A stretch of 64,000 nt of DNA from Dasania sp. GY-MA-18 (GCF_024734385.1 NZ_JANHAP010000009.1:152103-216102); one strand, 5' to 3'; positions 1 through 9,446 are shown, numbered from the stretch's first letter. Notes: a model not told the origin generated them from the sequence alone. Program-made: numbers and translations.

Positions 1-624
1 TTCACTGTTGTTGTAATCTGCAATAGATCCCGGAAAACCCAGTGGGCTAATGCCCGCACGGCGACAGGCAAAGGCGATCATTTGGCTAGGTAGCATTAGT
101 GTGGTGGTATTGGGGCGCATATAGGCTGTAGCACAAAAGTCTTCCGAGCCTAAAGTCATGGCGACTAACCTTGGGTGGGCTGTGGCGATCTCGTCTAGTC
201 TAGGTAAAGCGTCTACCGATTCAATTAAGGCTAGCAAGCGTGTGTGGCCAGCAGTCATATTATTAAGCGTCTCCAATTCATCAACTTGCTTAGCGATTGT
301 TTGTATGTCTGTTGCTGATTCCACTTTAGGTATGACTAGCGCATCAACATGAGGGCTGATGGCTGCTATTAGATCTTTTGTTACATGATCTACGTCTTGA
401 TTAATACGTACCAAGGTGGCGGTGCCAGCTTTTTGTAGTTTTTTTGCGGCGTTAATAAGTTGTTCGCGTGCTATTTTTTTTTGACTGCTAGGTACGCTAT
501 CTTCCAAATCTAAAATAATCGCATCGGCACCGCGTGTGTGGGCTTTGTCTATAAGTTGCTGCTGATGGCCGGGTACGAATAGCAGCGAACGCCAGCCGGG
601 ATATACCGGATTATTAGCACTCAT
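1..624 (-). CDS. CitE/HpcH-family acyl-CoA lyase, citramalyl-CoA lyase-like (3' end outside window)
   Basis: Translating the minus strand from the ATG at 624 gives 208 residues that run off the window edge. The sequence shows the CitE-type (beta/alpha)8 lyase signature: RSLLFVPG near residue 12, ILDLEDSVP at 37-45, substrate-binding Arg73 in LVRIN, metal-ligand Glu135 in ALIES and Asp162 in GSEDF. Known members cleave citramalyl-CoA, malyl-CoA or beta-methylmalyl-CoA. The start overlaps the end of the upstream hydratase gene by 11 nt, so it is the third gene of a minus-strand operon with the CoA transferase. In that context cleavage of citramalyl-CoA to acetyl-CoA and pyruvate is the best inference; beta-methylmalyl-CoA cleavage to glyoxylate and propionyl-CoA is the alternative. 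The family call is solid and the substrate is inferred. Confidence 0.8.
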   Translation of the reverse strand, partial: MSANNPVYPGWRSLLFVPGHQQQLIDKAHTRGADAIILDLEDSVPSSQKKIAREQLINAAKKLQKAGTATLVRINQDVDHVTKDLIAAISPHVDALVIPKVESATDIQTIAKQVDELETLNNMTAGHTRLLALIESVDALPRLDEIATAHPRLVAMTLGSEDFCATAYMRPNTTTLMLPSQMIAFACRRAGISPLGFPGSIADYNNSE

Positions 625-1471
625 GATCAAGCTCCGCCGTTATTTGCATGCACAGAGCATTGTCTTTATCTATAGTCCACAAATGTAACACTCGGTTTTG
701 CAAGCAGCCCTGTAATTTAAAGGGGTGAATATCAAAGGTGGGGCGTAGCGCTTTAAAATTAAAGCGTTTGATTTTTACCTTAGGGTAGTACTGAGCTGCA
801 GCATTTAAAAGTAGCGTCACTAGCAAGGGGCCGTGTACTACTAGGGCGGGATAACCTTCCTCTTCCATAGCGTAATTTCTATCGTAATGTATACGGTGTG
901 CATTATAGGTAAGCGCCGAATAGCGAAACAGCAGCACTTGATTGGCGCTAAAGTCTAGCGAAAATTCTGCGTTATGGTTGGGTGATTTGGCAGCTGGTAG
1001 CGGCGATCCAGGTGGTGGTTGCTGCCGGTAAACAATAGACTGAGTTTGTCTGATACAAAGCTCTTGTTGTTGAAAGGTTTCGTGCCCCACAGTCACAAAA
1101 GCTAACAGGCCAGTACTGCCCTCTTTGATATTAATTTCTTCAATAGTAGATTTACGTTTTGCTTCTACACCTAGGGTAAGCGGTTTAATGGTTTCAACTT
1201 CGCCTGCTGCCCACATGCGTCTAGGTAAGGGGACAGGGGGTAAGAAACCGCCTTTATTAGGGTGGCCATCAAGGTCTGTTAAAGATGATTTCGGTGTATC
1301 TAGAAAATACAACCAGTCCCAAAAAGCGGGCAGTGCTGCGCCTTGAGAGGGGGAGTAAGAGTGATCTAGCGCTGCAGCTAGAGCTTGGGCAGAAAATGGG
1401 TTCAGGTTATCTTTTTTAACTTGGGTTTTGCCTACCCAGCAATTTAAATGCTCGATATTGATAGCCGTCAT
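614..1471 (-). CDS. meh: Double hot-dog enoyl-CoA hydratase, mesaconyl-C4-CoA / itaconyl-CoA hydratase type
   Basis: A protein of 285 residues with an N-terminal FAS1-like dehydratase (hot-dog) half at about 1-150 and a C-terminal MaoC-like half. The C-terminal half carries the hydratase-2 type segment FRYSALTYNAHRIHYD (182-197) followed by GYPALVVHGPL (206-216). Relatives of this size hydrate mesaconyl-C4-CoA (Meh of the 3-hydroxypropionate bi-cycle) or itaconyl-CoA/mesaconyl-CoA (Ich of itaconate degradation) to citramalyl-CoA. The gene lies 51 nt after the CoA transferase gene and overlaps the lyase start by 11 nt, so the three should be co-transcribed. The order transferase-hydratase-lyase suits both routes; the adjacent mcd-ecm-ccr genes favour mesaconyl-CoA as the physiological source. 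Confidence 0.72.
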   Translation of the reverse strand: MTAINIEHLNCWVGKTQVKKDNLNPFSAQALAAALDHSYSPSQGAALPAFWDWLYFLDTPKSSLTDLDGHPNKGGFLPPVPLPRRMWAAGEVETIKPLTLGVEAKRKSTIEEINIKEGSTGLLAFVTVGHETFQQQELCIRQTQSIVYRQQPPPGSPLPAAKSPNHNAEFSLDFSANQVLLFRYSALTYNAHRIHYDRNYAMEEEGYPALVVHGPLLVTLLLNAAAQYYPKVKIKRFNFKALRPTFDIHPFKLQGCLQNRVLHLWTIDKDNALCMQITAELDHEC

Positions 1472-1522
1472 AGCAATCCTCGCTTGTTATTATTGTTTTA
1501 GCTGGTTAGTTATTATGCGCTG

Positions 1523-2734
1523 TTAGCTTGCCGCAATTATGCCTTTGTCATGTAATTTCCCAATCTGGCTACTGTCTATGCGCAGTATTTCCGATAATAT
1601 TTCATCGGTATGCTGGCCTAGGGTGGGGGCGGGTTGTGCGGGTAGCCGATCAAACAATGAAAAATCCCAAGGTGCACCAGCGGCAAGGTAGCTGCCTACA
1701 TTTGCTTGTTCTATGTTATTAAACATGGGATTGTTGGTAGAGCATTCGGGGTCGTTAGCAACTAATTCATTAATAGATTGGTAGCGGCTCCAGCAAACCC
1801 CGTGTTGATTAAAGCGGGATTGAATAGTATTAAATGTTTGTGCGGATATATAAGCCTCTAGGCATTCAGCTATTTGTTCACGGGCGATAAACCTGTCACC
1901 TTCTTGAGAGAAATCTAAGTTTAGCTGTGTAGCTAAATCAAGCATTTGTTGCTGGCTATCCGTGGCTAAGCATAATGACTGCCACTGTTTAGGGGTTAAA
2001 CCTATCACCATAATGCGGTGGTGATCACTGGTAACAAAATCACGCCCAAAAGCGCCAAATAAATAATTACCATAGCGAGGGCGCTGCTCGCCCAATTGAG
2101 CTTCGGCAATAAACCCTAAGTGGCTCATGGTAGCCATGGCAGCATCGGCTAAAGCCAGTTTTATATGCTGGCCTTCTTTATTAATGCGTCTATGGCGTTC
2201 GGCGGCTAATAAGCCTAGGGCTGCCATTTGCCCGGTAATACAATCCCATGCGGGTAGTACATGATTAGTTGGGTCTTGGCTTTGCTCGCTACCCGTAAGA
2301 AACGGAAGGCCCATGCTAGGGTTAACCGTATAGTCCACTGCTGAGTTACCGTGGCGGTCCCCCTGAATAGTCAGCTGAATTAGGTCCGGCCTATGCTGTT
2401 TAAGCTCTTCGTAGTCTAACCACCCCCGCGCTGGGAAGTTGGTTAACAGCATGCCAGCGTTATCACCTTCAGCGCTTATAAGTTGTTTTGCCAACTCTGC
2501 TCCTTCAGGTGTACGAAAGTTAATGGCGATAGAGCGTTTTGATTTATTTAGCCCGTTCCAAAATAAACTGACATTGTGCTTGGTAACTGGCCAGCGGTGA
2601 TAATCTAAACCGCCATTAATTGCATCTATACGAATGACGTCGGCTCCTAGTTGCGCCAGCGTCATGCCCCCCAGAGGTGCTGCCACAAAGGCAGAAGCCT
2701 CAATGACGCGCATACCAGTAAGAATATTTTTCAT
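1523..2734 (-). CDS. mct: CaiB/BaiF-family CoA transferase, mesaconyl-CoA C1-C4 transferase-like
   Basis: A class III (CaiB/BaiF) CoA transferase of 403 residues. Visible features are the N-terminal Rossmann start (VIEASAFVAAPLGG), the segment GLDYHRWPVT (42-51), FPARGWL (100-106), and the catalytic Asp164 in LPAWDCITGQ. The N-terminal segment and the FPARGWLxYEEL and VDYTVNP blocks match my recollection of Chloroflexus Mct, which moves CoA intramolecularly between C1 and C4 of mesaconate. Itaconate CoA transferase (Ict) is also CaiB-type and is the main alternative. The ATG at 2734 has an upstream AGGGA Shine-Dalgarno. It is the first gene of the minus-strand operon, divergent from mcd across a 623-nt control region. 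The family is certain and the substrate is likely but unproven. Confidence 0.75.
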   Translation of the reverse strand: MKNILTGMRVIEASAFVAAPLGGMTLAQLGADVIRIDAINGGLDYHRWPVTKHNVSLFWNGLNKSKRSIAINFRTPEGAELAKQLISAEGDNAGMLLTNFPARGWLDYEELKQHRPDLIQLTIQGDRHGNSAVDYTVNPSMGLPFLTGSEQSQDPTNHVLPAWDCITGQMAALGLLAAERHRRINKEGQHIKLALADAAMATMSHLGFIAEAQLGEQRPRYGNYLFGAFGRDFVTSDHHRIMVIGLTPKQWQSLCLATDSQQQMLDLATQLNLDFSQEGDRFIAREQIAECLEAYISAQTFNTIQSRFNQHGVCWSRYQSINELVANDPECSTNNPMFNNIEQANVGSYLAAGAPWDFSLFDRLPAQPAPTLGQHTDEILSEILRIDSSQIGKLHDKGIIAAS

Positions 2735-3357
2735 TCTTTATCCCTGTATTTTTATAAAATTATTAGCTCGGGCGTAGTATTTATTAATGCTGCTAATTGT
2801 TTTTGAGCAAGAATAGAGTAGTTAAAAAGGGCAGTCTATATAAGCTGTTCTTATTTCGAGTATTGATAAGGGGAATAGTGGGGTGGTTTTAAATGGCTGT
2901 TTAAAAATCAAAATCACCAGTTTTCCGTAACTTTGAATGTATTTCGTAACTTTTATAGGCTTGTTTGGCGTTTTAAAAGCTGTTAGGTGATTAAGATATT
3001 TGATTGTAGTTTTTTTTCACAACTACATTATTTCAGTATTTGCTACTAGTTAAAACAATTGATCAGGTATGTGGTTTAGGTGGTTTTTTAAGAAGTTAGT
3101 CGTTTTTTTGTGGGTTTTTTAGTTGTGTTTTATTTTTACATTAAAAAAAATCGGTTTTTGTGAAATATTACCAAAAGTAAATTTGTTGCTAGTCGGAGTT
3201 TGCAGTTTAAAAAATACCTGGGCTATAGTCTATCGGTCTGGTGGAAACAGGGTGTTGATGTAATTTTATTTTGTCTAAAAATTATAAAACATCCTTGGTT
3301 ACCAGCAGTGTTTGAATAACTACTTAAAACAATAATTAATAAATAAGGGTTATTACA
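2735..3357. promoter_or_regulatory. Divergent control region between mct-meh-lyase and mcd-ecm-meaB-ccr
   Basis: 623 nt of AT-rich non-coding DNA separates the two head-to-head operons. It holds a 7-bp inverted repeat TGTAGTT (3005-3011) / AACTACA (3021-3027) with a 9-nt T-rich spacer, and a direct repeat CGTAACTTT at 2926-2934 and 2945-2953 (19-bp period, about two helical turns). Several T/A tracts (for example 3011-3017 and 3103-3160) could bend the DNA. No regulator gene lies beside it. I cannot assign a promoter with confidence; both repeats are candidate operators for a shared regulator. Confidence 0.5.
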
Positions 3358-5052
3358 TTGTCCGATAATTCAGCCGTTTCGTTTTTATACGCAAAAGAAA
3401 TTCTCTCTAAGGGGCAGCAGTGCCTCTCTAAAGCTTATGCCTATATTAAGTCGCAGTGTATGGATGGCGAGGGTAAGTTGTCATCTGAGTTGCTGGATAA
3501 TTATCAATACAGCGCTTATGAGTTGGCTTATTGCTCGGCAGAGTTTTCAGCTGCCAGCTTTTTGATTGATTATGCTGAAAAGCTACATAAACAGAAAAGC
3601 GGCGGCCAAGACATTATTTACGAACAGCGTATAGCTATGATGTTTTGTGCTGAGGTAGTGCAAAATGCGCGCTCTAAGCTCTCCCTGCGGTTACTTGATT
3701 ACGGCATATCAGCTGCATTATATGAGCAAACATTAAATCACCCAGAGCTAAACTTATTTTGCCAAGAGCAATTACAAACTTGCCATTACGTCGCACTTGG
3801 TGAGCAGCTGATACAGCAAGAAGGTTATATTGCTGATCCCCAGTTAGGGGAAGATATCAATATTATGCGCGAGGCTTTTCAAAAATTCAGCACTGATGTG
3901 GTGATGCCTTTAGCAGAGCATATTCATCGTGAAGACTTACTGGTCCCCAATGAAATATTACAGCCTTTGGTGGATATGGGCTGTTTCGGTCTTTCCATAC
4001 CAGAGCAATATGGTGGCCTACAGGCCGATGGCGAAGAAGATACTATGGGGATGATAGTGGTCACAGAGGAACTGTCACGCGGATCCCTGGCTGCAGCAGG
4101 CAGTTTAATTACTAGGCCAGAAATTTTATCCAGGGCTTTACTGGCTGGAGGTACAGAAGCACAAAAACATTATTGGTTACCCAAGTTAGCCAGTGCCGAT
4201 CCGTTTTGTGCAGTAGCGATTACCGAGCCAGACTATGGGTCGGATGTAGCTAGCATGAAATTAAAGGCCGAGCGAGTAGCAGGTGGCTGGTTGCTCAATG
4301 GTGCAAAAACCTGGTGCACTTTTGCTGGTAAAGCTGGTGTGCTATTGACCTTGGCGCGCACCGACGCCGATAGCAGTTTAGGCCATCGTGGTTTAAGTAT
4401 GTTTTTAGTCGAAAAACCCGCTAGCGATGGCCATGAATTTCGTTATCAACAGCCCAGCGGTGGCGTACTTAGTGGCAAGGCTATAGCCACCATAGGTTAT
4501 CGCGGCATGCATTCGTTTGATGTTTTTTATGATCAGGTATTTGTGCCCGATGACCATTTGCTAGGTGGTGATGCAGGGCTGGGCAAGGGGTTTTATTACA
4601 CCATGGCCGGTTTTTCCGGAGGCCGTATTCAAACAGCGGCGCGTGCAAATGGTTTAATGCAGGCCGCCTTCGAGCAGGGCATGAACTACGCCAAAGAGCG
4701 CAAGGTGTTTGGTCACGCTATTGCCGATTATCAATTAACGCAAGTGAAGCTGGCCAGAATGGCCATATTGCTCACTGCATCCAAACAATTTACCTATGCC
4801 GTTGCCAGACTTATGGATGCAGGAAAAGGGCAGGTAGAAGCCAGTTTAGTAAAACTGTTTGCCTGTAAAACTTCAGAATGGTTATGCCGGGAGGCTATGC
4901 AAATTCATGGTGGTATGGGTTATGCCGAAGAGTCAGCGGTTAGCCGCTATTGGATAGACTCTCGCGTGCTTTCCATTTTTGAAGGTGCAGAGGAAACTCT
5001 AGCATTAAAAGTAATAGCGCGCTCAATGATTGAAGCCGCCGACGTTGAATGA
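3358..5052 (+). CDS. mcd: (2S)-methylsuccinyl-CoA dehydrogenase (long acyl-CoA dehydrogenase)
   Basis: A flavin acyl-CoA dehydrogenase of 564 residues, far longer than the usual ~380. The first ~165 residues form an extra helical domain, which is the known hallmark of methylsuccinyl-CoA dehydrogenase, the enzyme oxidising methylsuccinyl-CoA to mesaconyl-C1-CoA in the ethylmalonyl-CoA pathway. The core shows AITEPDYGSDV and the C-terminal block IHGGMGYAEE, with the probable catalytic base Glu542 in FEGAEE. The start is TTG, chosen because AAGGG lies 8 nt upstream and no better start fits. It is followed after 44 nt by ecm, so it is the first gene of the plus-strand operon. The assignment is strengthened by ecm and ccr alongside. 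Confidence 0.88.
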   Translation: MSDNSAVSFLYAKEILSKGQQCLSKAYAYIKSQCMDGEGKLSSELLDNYQYSAYELAYCSAEFSAASFLIDYAEKLHKQKSGGQDIIYEQRIAMMFCAEVVQNARSKLSLRLLDYGISAALYEQTLNHPELNLFCQEQLQTCHYVALGEQLIQQEGYIADPQLGEDINIMREAFQKFSTDVVMPLAEHIHREDLLVPNEILQPLVDMGCFGLSIPEQYGGLQADGEEDTMGMIVVTEELSRGSLAAAGSLITRPEILSRALLAGGTEAQKHYWLPKLASADPFCAVAITEPDYGSDVASMKLKAERVAGGWLLNGAKTWCTFAGKAGVLLTLARTDADSSLGHRGLSMFLVEKPASDGHEFRYQQPSGGVLSGKAIATIGYRGMHSFDVFYDQVFVPDDHLLGGDAGLGKGFYYTMAGFSGGRIQTAARANGLMQAAFEQGMNYAKERKVFGHAIADYQLTQVKLARMAILLTASKQFTYAVARLMDAGKGQVEASLVKLFACKTSEWLCREAMQIHGGMGYAEESAVSRYWIDSRVLSIFEGAEETLALKVIARSMIEAADVE

Positions 5053-5096
5053 CGCAGCAATGTCGCTAGTTGGTGGATATCACAGTGGATAAGTCT

Positions 5097-7115
5097 ATGA
5101 AGAATAAAAAACCGCATCTCATTTACGATGACCAGGGCAAGGCCGTGAGCGACCGCCCCTGGATTTTTAGAACCTATGCTGGGCATACCAATGTTTGGGA
5201 AAGCAACCAGCTATATCGTAGCAACCTGGCCAAAGGACAAACAGGTTTAAGTATAGCCTTTGATTTGCCCACACAGTGCGGTTATAGCTCCGATCATGAG
5301 ATTGCCAAACCCGAAGTAGGTAAGGTGGGTGTGCCAGTCAATTCACTGGATGATTTTCATGTGCTGTTCGACCAAATTCCTATCGATAAAATGAACGTGT
5401 CTATGACGATTAACGGCACGGCAATGTGGTTACTGGCATTGTATATTGCTTTGGCAGAAGAGCGCGGTATTGATATTTCGACATTAAAGGGAACCACACA
5501 AAACGATTTAATTAAAGAATACCTGGCCAGGGGAACTTATATTTTTCCACCCGAAGATTCAATTCGCCTAATTGTAGATATGTATGAATACAGCTTACAG
5601 CACATACCTGACTGGAATGCCTCAAATATTTGTTCCTACCACCTGCAAGAAGCTGGGGCAACGCCAGTACAGGAACTAGCATTTGCTTTAACTACCGCTA
5701 TTACCGTGCTAGATGCCATTAAAGAGCGAGGCTGTTTTAGTGCGCAGGAATTTGAGCGCTGTGTTGGCCGTATATCATTTTTTGTAAACGCCGGTATGCG
5801 TTTTGTTGAAGAGCTATCAAAAATGCGTGCCTTTGTGGAAATGTGGGATGAAATAACCCGCGATCGCTATGGTATTAAAGACCCTAAATACCGACGTTTT
5901 CGCTACGGTGTGCAAGTAAATTCACTGGGGCTCACCGAAGAACAGCCGGAAAATAACAGTTGGCGCATATTAATTGAAACCTTAGGTGTGACTCTAAGCC
6001 GTAAAGCACGCTGCCGGGCATTGCAGCTGCCTGCTTGGAATGAGGCCTTGTCATTGCCGCGTCCTTGGGATCAACAATGGTCGTTGCGCTTGCAGCAAGT
6101 ACTGGCTTATGAAACCGACCTATTGGAATATCCCGATTTATTTGATGGCTCCCATGTTATCGAATCAAAAGTTAAAGACTTAAAAGAAAAAGCCTACGCC
6201 GAAATTTCTAACATAATTGACATGGGCGGCGGTATGGCGGCGGTAAAAAACGGCTATATGAAGTCGGCTTTAGTGAAGTCACAAAGTGAGCGTATTGATA
6301 GGCTGGCCAAGGGTCAACAGATTGTAGTGGGGAAAAACAAATGGCTTGAGGGTTTGCCTTCGCCATTAGTGAGTGGTGATGATGGCGGCATTTTTAAAAT
6401 TGATGTTAATTCAGCACAAAAAACTATAGAGAGTTTAAAAAACAGCCGTCGCAGCCGTGATGCTCAGCGCGTTGCTGAATCCTTGGCAGTATTAACTGCC
6501 GATGCTGAGCAGGGCAATAATCTGATGCCTGCTTCTATAGAGTGCGCAAAAGCACGGGTAACCACAGGGGAGTGGTCAGCAACTTTACGTAAAGTATTTG
6601 GTGAGTATAGGCCGCCCACGGGCGTTGATGGTCAGGCTATGGAAATAACAACAAACAGAGGTGGCGTACAGAATAAAATCAATCGTTTTGTCGAACAGTA
6701 CGGCTACCGACCTCGCATGGTAGTGGGGAAGCCAGGCTTAGATGGTCACTCTAATGGTGCTGAAATGATAGCTGTAGCTGCACGTAATGCTGGTTTTGAT
6801 GTGATCTATTTTGGAATACGCATTAGTGCTGCAGAAATTGTACATTCCGCAATTGAGGAAAATGTTGATGTAATAGGCATATCACTCTTGTCGGGCTCGC
6901 ATAATGAGATTGTTGACCAGCTAAGCGCTGAATTAAATAAAGCCCATGCAGATATTCCTGTGGTGTTAGGCGGGATTATTCCCCAGGCAGACATCGCAAA
7001 CTTAACTGCAAAAGGCATTAAACGTATTTACACACCTAAAGATTACGATTTGATGATGATTATGGATGACATTATGGATGTCATTAATGAGCATAAATTA
7101 TCGCCATGTGGGTGA
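5097..7115 (+). CDS. ecm: Ethylmalonyl-CoA mutase, adenosylcobalamin dependent
   Basis: A single-chain B12 mutase converting (2R)-ethylmalonyl-CoA to methylsuccinyl-CoA. From the ATG at 5097 it is 672 residues: a TIM-barrel half beginning with RPWIFRTYAGHTNVW and containing FDLPTQCGYSSDH, then a C-terminal cobalamin-binding domain with the DxHxxG motif LDGHSNG (D549, H551) and the GISLLSGSH segment. The RTYAGH start and the position between mcd and ccr favour ethylmalonyl-CoA over methylmalonyl-CoA mutase. The reading frame extends upstream to TTG at 5070. GTG at 5085 has a GGTGGA seven nt upstream and is the strongest rival start. The next gene, a MeaB-type chaperone, starts 6 nt after the stop. 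Confidence 0.87.
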   Translation: MKNKKPHLIYDDQGKAVSDRPWIFRTYAGHTNVWESNQLYRSNLAKGQTGLSIAFDLPTQCGYSSDHEIAKPEVGKVGVPVNSLDDFHVLFDQIPIDKMNVSMTINGTAMWLLALYIALAEERGIDISTLKGTTQNDLIKEYLARGTYIFPPEDSIRLIVDMYEYSLQHIPDWNASNICSYHLQEAGATPVQELAFALTTAITVLDAIKERGCFSAQEFERCVGRISFFVNAGMRFVEELSKMRAFVEMWDEITRDRYGIKDPKYRRFRYGVQVNSLGLTEEQPENNSWRILIETLGVTLSRKARCRALQLPAWNEALSLPRPWDQQWSLRLQQVLAYETDLLEYPDLFDGSHVIESKVKDLKEKAYAEISNIIDMGGGMAAVKNGYMKSALVKSQSERIDRLAKGQQIVVGKNKWLEGLPSPLVSGDDGGIFKIDVNSAQKTIESLKNSRRSRDAQRVAESLAVLTADAEQGNNLMPASIECAKARVTTGEWSATLRKVFGEYRPPTGVDGQAMEITTNRGGVQNKINRFVEQYGYRPRMVVGKPGLDGHSNGAEMIAVAARNAGFDVIYFGIRISAAEIVHSAIEENVDVIGISLLSGSHNEIVDQLSAELNKAHADIPVVLGGIIPQADIANLTAKGIKRIYTPKDYDLMMIMDDIMDVINEHKLSPCG

Positions 7116-7121
7116 GCTTAT

Positions 7122-8159
7122 ATGCCTGTTAGCGCTTGCCAAACAGATTTACAGCAACCTATTAGTGAACATTTACTCAGCCTGCTTGAGGCTGCTGTTA
7201 GTTTAGAAAAGTGGCCTATAGCAAAACTAATATCGCTATTTGAGGCAAATACAGAGCAAGGGTTTATACAGCGGCATCAACTGATGGCGTATATACAGCA
7301 ACAGCCCAAGTTAGCCTCACGCAGAGCTTATATAGTTGGGGTAACGGGTGCCCCCGGTGTGGGTAAATCTAGCCTTATAGGCGAGCTGTGTTTGCAGTTA
7401 TTAAAGCAACAACCCGGCGCTGCAATTGCTGTCTTGGCTATAGATCCTTCCAGCCATAATAGCGGCGGGGCATTGCTGGGCGACAGAACACGAAGTTTGT
7501 TTCCAGTAGGTGAAAAACGGCTTTTTTTTCGCTCACAATCCTCTGCCTTAGATTTAGGCGGGCTGAGTAGAAAAACCTTTCAAGTCACGCGAATATTACA
7601 GTATTTGTTTGATTATATTGTTATTGAAACAGTGGGGGTTGGCCAAAGTGAAGTTGAAGTAGCCAAGTTATGTGATCACAGCTTTTTTGTGATGCAGCCC
7701 TTAGCTGGCGATCAGCTGCAATTTATAAAGTCAGGGATTATGGAAATGCCTGATAGCTTTATCATCAATAAATGTGATGAGCAGCAGTACGCTGAACAGA
7801 GCCTACAGCAACTCGAAGCCAGCTTGCGTACTACGCGGTCATTGCTTAAAGAGGGTGAAGAGTCTGTGATCCCCCCCGTTTTTTTAAGCAGCAGTGTAAC
7901 TAAGCAGGGATTTAAAGACTTGGCTGATTATATCACCGGCTTATCAGTAAATGAGGGCAATAGAAATAACACCAGCAATAAAGAGAACTATTTTATAGCT
8001 AAGTGGGTGCGTTATTTGTATGGCGAATACGGCTATAACATTTATATAAATAACGTGGCAAACAAAGTAGATGGCTCTATGAGTTATGAGCAAAAGCAGT
8101 TGTTATTTAAGCAAAGTATAGATAACAAAAATTCGCTAATAAGCGTACCAAATCAATAA
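7122..8159 (+). CDS. meaB: MeaB/ArgK-family GTPase, mutase chaperone
   Basis: A G3E P-loop GTPase of 345 residues. It shows Walker A GAPGVGKSS near residue 75, the family blocks AVLAIDPSS and LGDRTRSL, the switch segment IVIETVGVGQSEVEV, and the base-recognition motif NKCD near 215. MeaB proteins gate loading and repair of adenosylcobalamin in acyl-CoA mutases. The gene begins 6 nt after ecm, so its client is almost certainly the adjacent mutase. The C-terminal ~70 residues, rich in Asn and Lys, are more divergent than the G domain. Using a dedicated chaperone next to the mutase is normal for this pathway. Confidence 0.88.
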   Translation: MPVSACQTDLQQPISEHLLSLLEAAVSLEKWPIAKLISLFEANTEQGFIQRHQLMAYIQQQPKLASRRAYIVGVTGAPGVGKSSLIGELCLQLLKQQPGAAIAVLAIDPSSHNSGGALLGDRTRSLFPVGEKRLFFRSQSSALDLGGLSRKTFQVTRILQYLFDYIVIETVGVGQSEVEVAKLCDHSFFVMQPLAGDQLQFIKSGIMEMPDSFIINKCDEQQYAEQSLQQLEASLRTTRSLLKEGEESVIPPVFLSSSVTKQGFKDLADYITGLSVNEGNRNNTSNKENYFIAKWVRYLYGEYGYNIYINNVANKVDGSMSYEQKQLLFKQSIDNKNSLISVPNQ

Positions 8160-8198
8160 AACAGTCATTATGGCTTAACTAGGAATGAGGGTATAACA

Positions 8199-9446
8199 AT
8201 GAAAAAAGAACTCTACGACATTGGTGTAGCGCCACCACTAGGGGAAGTTCCAGCTAAAATGCACGGTTGGCTAATTCGGGCTGATAGATTTGGTGAGCCT
8301 ATTAAGGCTTTTAAAAAAGAAGTTATAGACACCCCAAACATAAGTGAAAATGAGGTGCTGGTTTATGTGATGGCAGCCGGGGTTAATTACAATAATGTTT
8401 GGGCGGGTTTAGGGATGCCTATCGATGTAATTGCAACCAGAAACAAGCAGGGTGAGAGCGAAGATTTTCATATAGGCGGCTCCGATGCTTCAGGTATTGT
8501 TTATAAAGTGGGCAGTGCCGTTAGCAATGTAAAAGTTGGTGACGAGGTAGTAATACATTGTGGCACTTGGACTAAAGAGTGCGAGATGGAAAAAGCAGGT
8601 AAGGATCCCATGTACGACTCCTCTTTTCATATATGGGGGTACGAAACTAATTACGGCAGTTTTGCCCAGTTTACTAGGGTTCAATCCCATCAGCTATTGC
8701 CTAAGCCTAAACACCTTAGTTGGGATGCCGCAGCTGCCTATATGTTGGTAGGGGCTACGGCTTATAGGATGTTGATGTCATGGGCACCCAATAACGTAAA
8801 AAAAGACGACGTGGTTTTGGTGTGGGGTGGTGCAGGTGGTTTGGGTTGTATGGCTATACAAATTGCCAAAGCCATGGGGGCAAAGCCCATTGCGGTAGTT
8901 TCATGCGAATCAAAAATTGAATATTGCATGCAGTTGGGAGCTGTGGGCTGTATAAACCGTAATGATTTTGACCACTGGGGTATGTTGCCCCACTGGGATG
9001 ATGAGCAGGCCTATAACGACTGGGCTAAAGGTGCGCGTAAATTTGGCAAGGCTATTTGGGAAATTATTGGCGAAAAGCGCGGTGTAGATATTGTTTTTGA
9101 ACACCCGGGTGAGGCCACCATACCAACATCTATATTTGTCTGTGAAACGGGGGGTATGGTGGTGATTTGTGCTGGCACCAGTGGTTACAATGCAACTATG
9201 GATTTGCGCTATCAGTGGATGCGTCAAAAACGTTTTCAAGGTTCACATTTTGCTAATGATGAGCAGGCCATTGGCATCAATAATTTAGTGATGGAAAAAA
9301 AGGTCGATCCCTGTTTGTACAAAACATTTAACTACGACCAGCTGCCGGACGCTCACCAAATGATGTACGAAAATAAACATGCTCACGGTAATATGTCAGT
9401 TTTGGTGGGGGCAACTGATTTTAATCAGGGGGTGAAAAGCCATTAG
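8199..9446 (+). CDS. ccr: Crotonyl-CoA carboxylase/reductase
   Basis: A medium-chain dehydrogenase/reductase of 415 residues, the signature enzyme of the ethylmalonyl-CoA pathway, which reductively carboxylates crotonyl-CoA to ethylmalonyl-CoA with NADPH and CO2. Visible blocks are [14 protein letters not shown] with the Asn associated with CO2 binding, [13 protein letters not shown] with the Phe/Glu-region Glu, the NADPH motif GGAGGLG near residue 208, and QGSHFAND near 348 with the CO2-coordinating His. These agree with the carboxylating family rather than a plain enoyl-CoA reductase. It is the last gene of the plus-strand operon, 39 nt after meaB. A GC-rich hairpin follows at 9512-9542. 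The protein is slightly shorter than many homologues (about 430 residues). Confidence 0.92.
   Translation: MKKELYDIGVAPPLGEVPAKMHGWLIRADRFGEPIKAFKKEVIDTPNISENEVLVYVMAAGVNYNNVWAGLGMPIDVIATRNKQGESEDFHIGGSDASGIVYKVGSAVSNVKVGDEVVIHCGTWTKECEMEKAGKDPMYDSSFHIWGYETNYGSFAQFTRVQSHQLLPKPKHLSWDAAAAYMLVGATAYRMLMSWAPNNVKKDDVVLVWGGAGGLGCMAIQIAKAMGAKPIAVVSCESKIEYCMQLGAVGCINRNDFDHWGMLPHWDDEQAYNDWAKGARKFGKAIWEIIGEKRGVDIVFEHPGEATIPTSIFVCETGGMVVICAGTSGYNATMDLRYQWMRQKRFQGSHFANDEQAIGINNLVMEKKVDPCLYKTFNYDQLPDAHQMMYENKHAHGNMSVLVGATDFNQGVKSH

Noticed and set aside
614..2734. Simple reading of the minus-strand trio as only itaconate catabolism
   Set aside because: Not excluded, but the direct head-to-head placement with mcd-ecm-ccr, which produce mesaconyl-CoA, makes a mesaconyl-CoA role more economical; kept as the main alternative in the finding.
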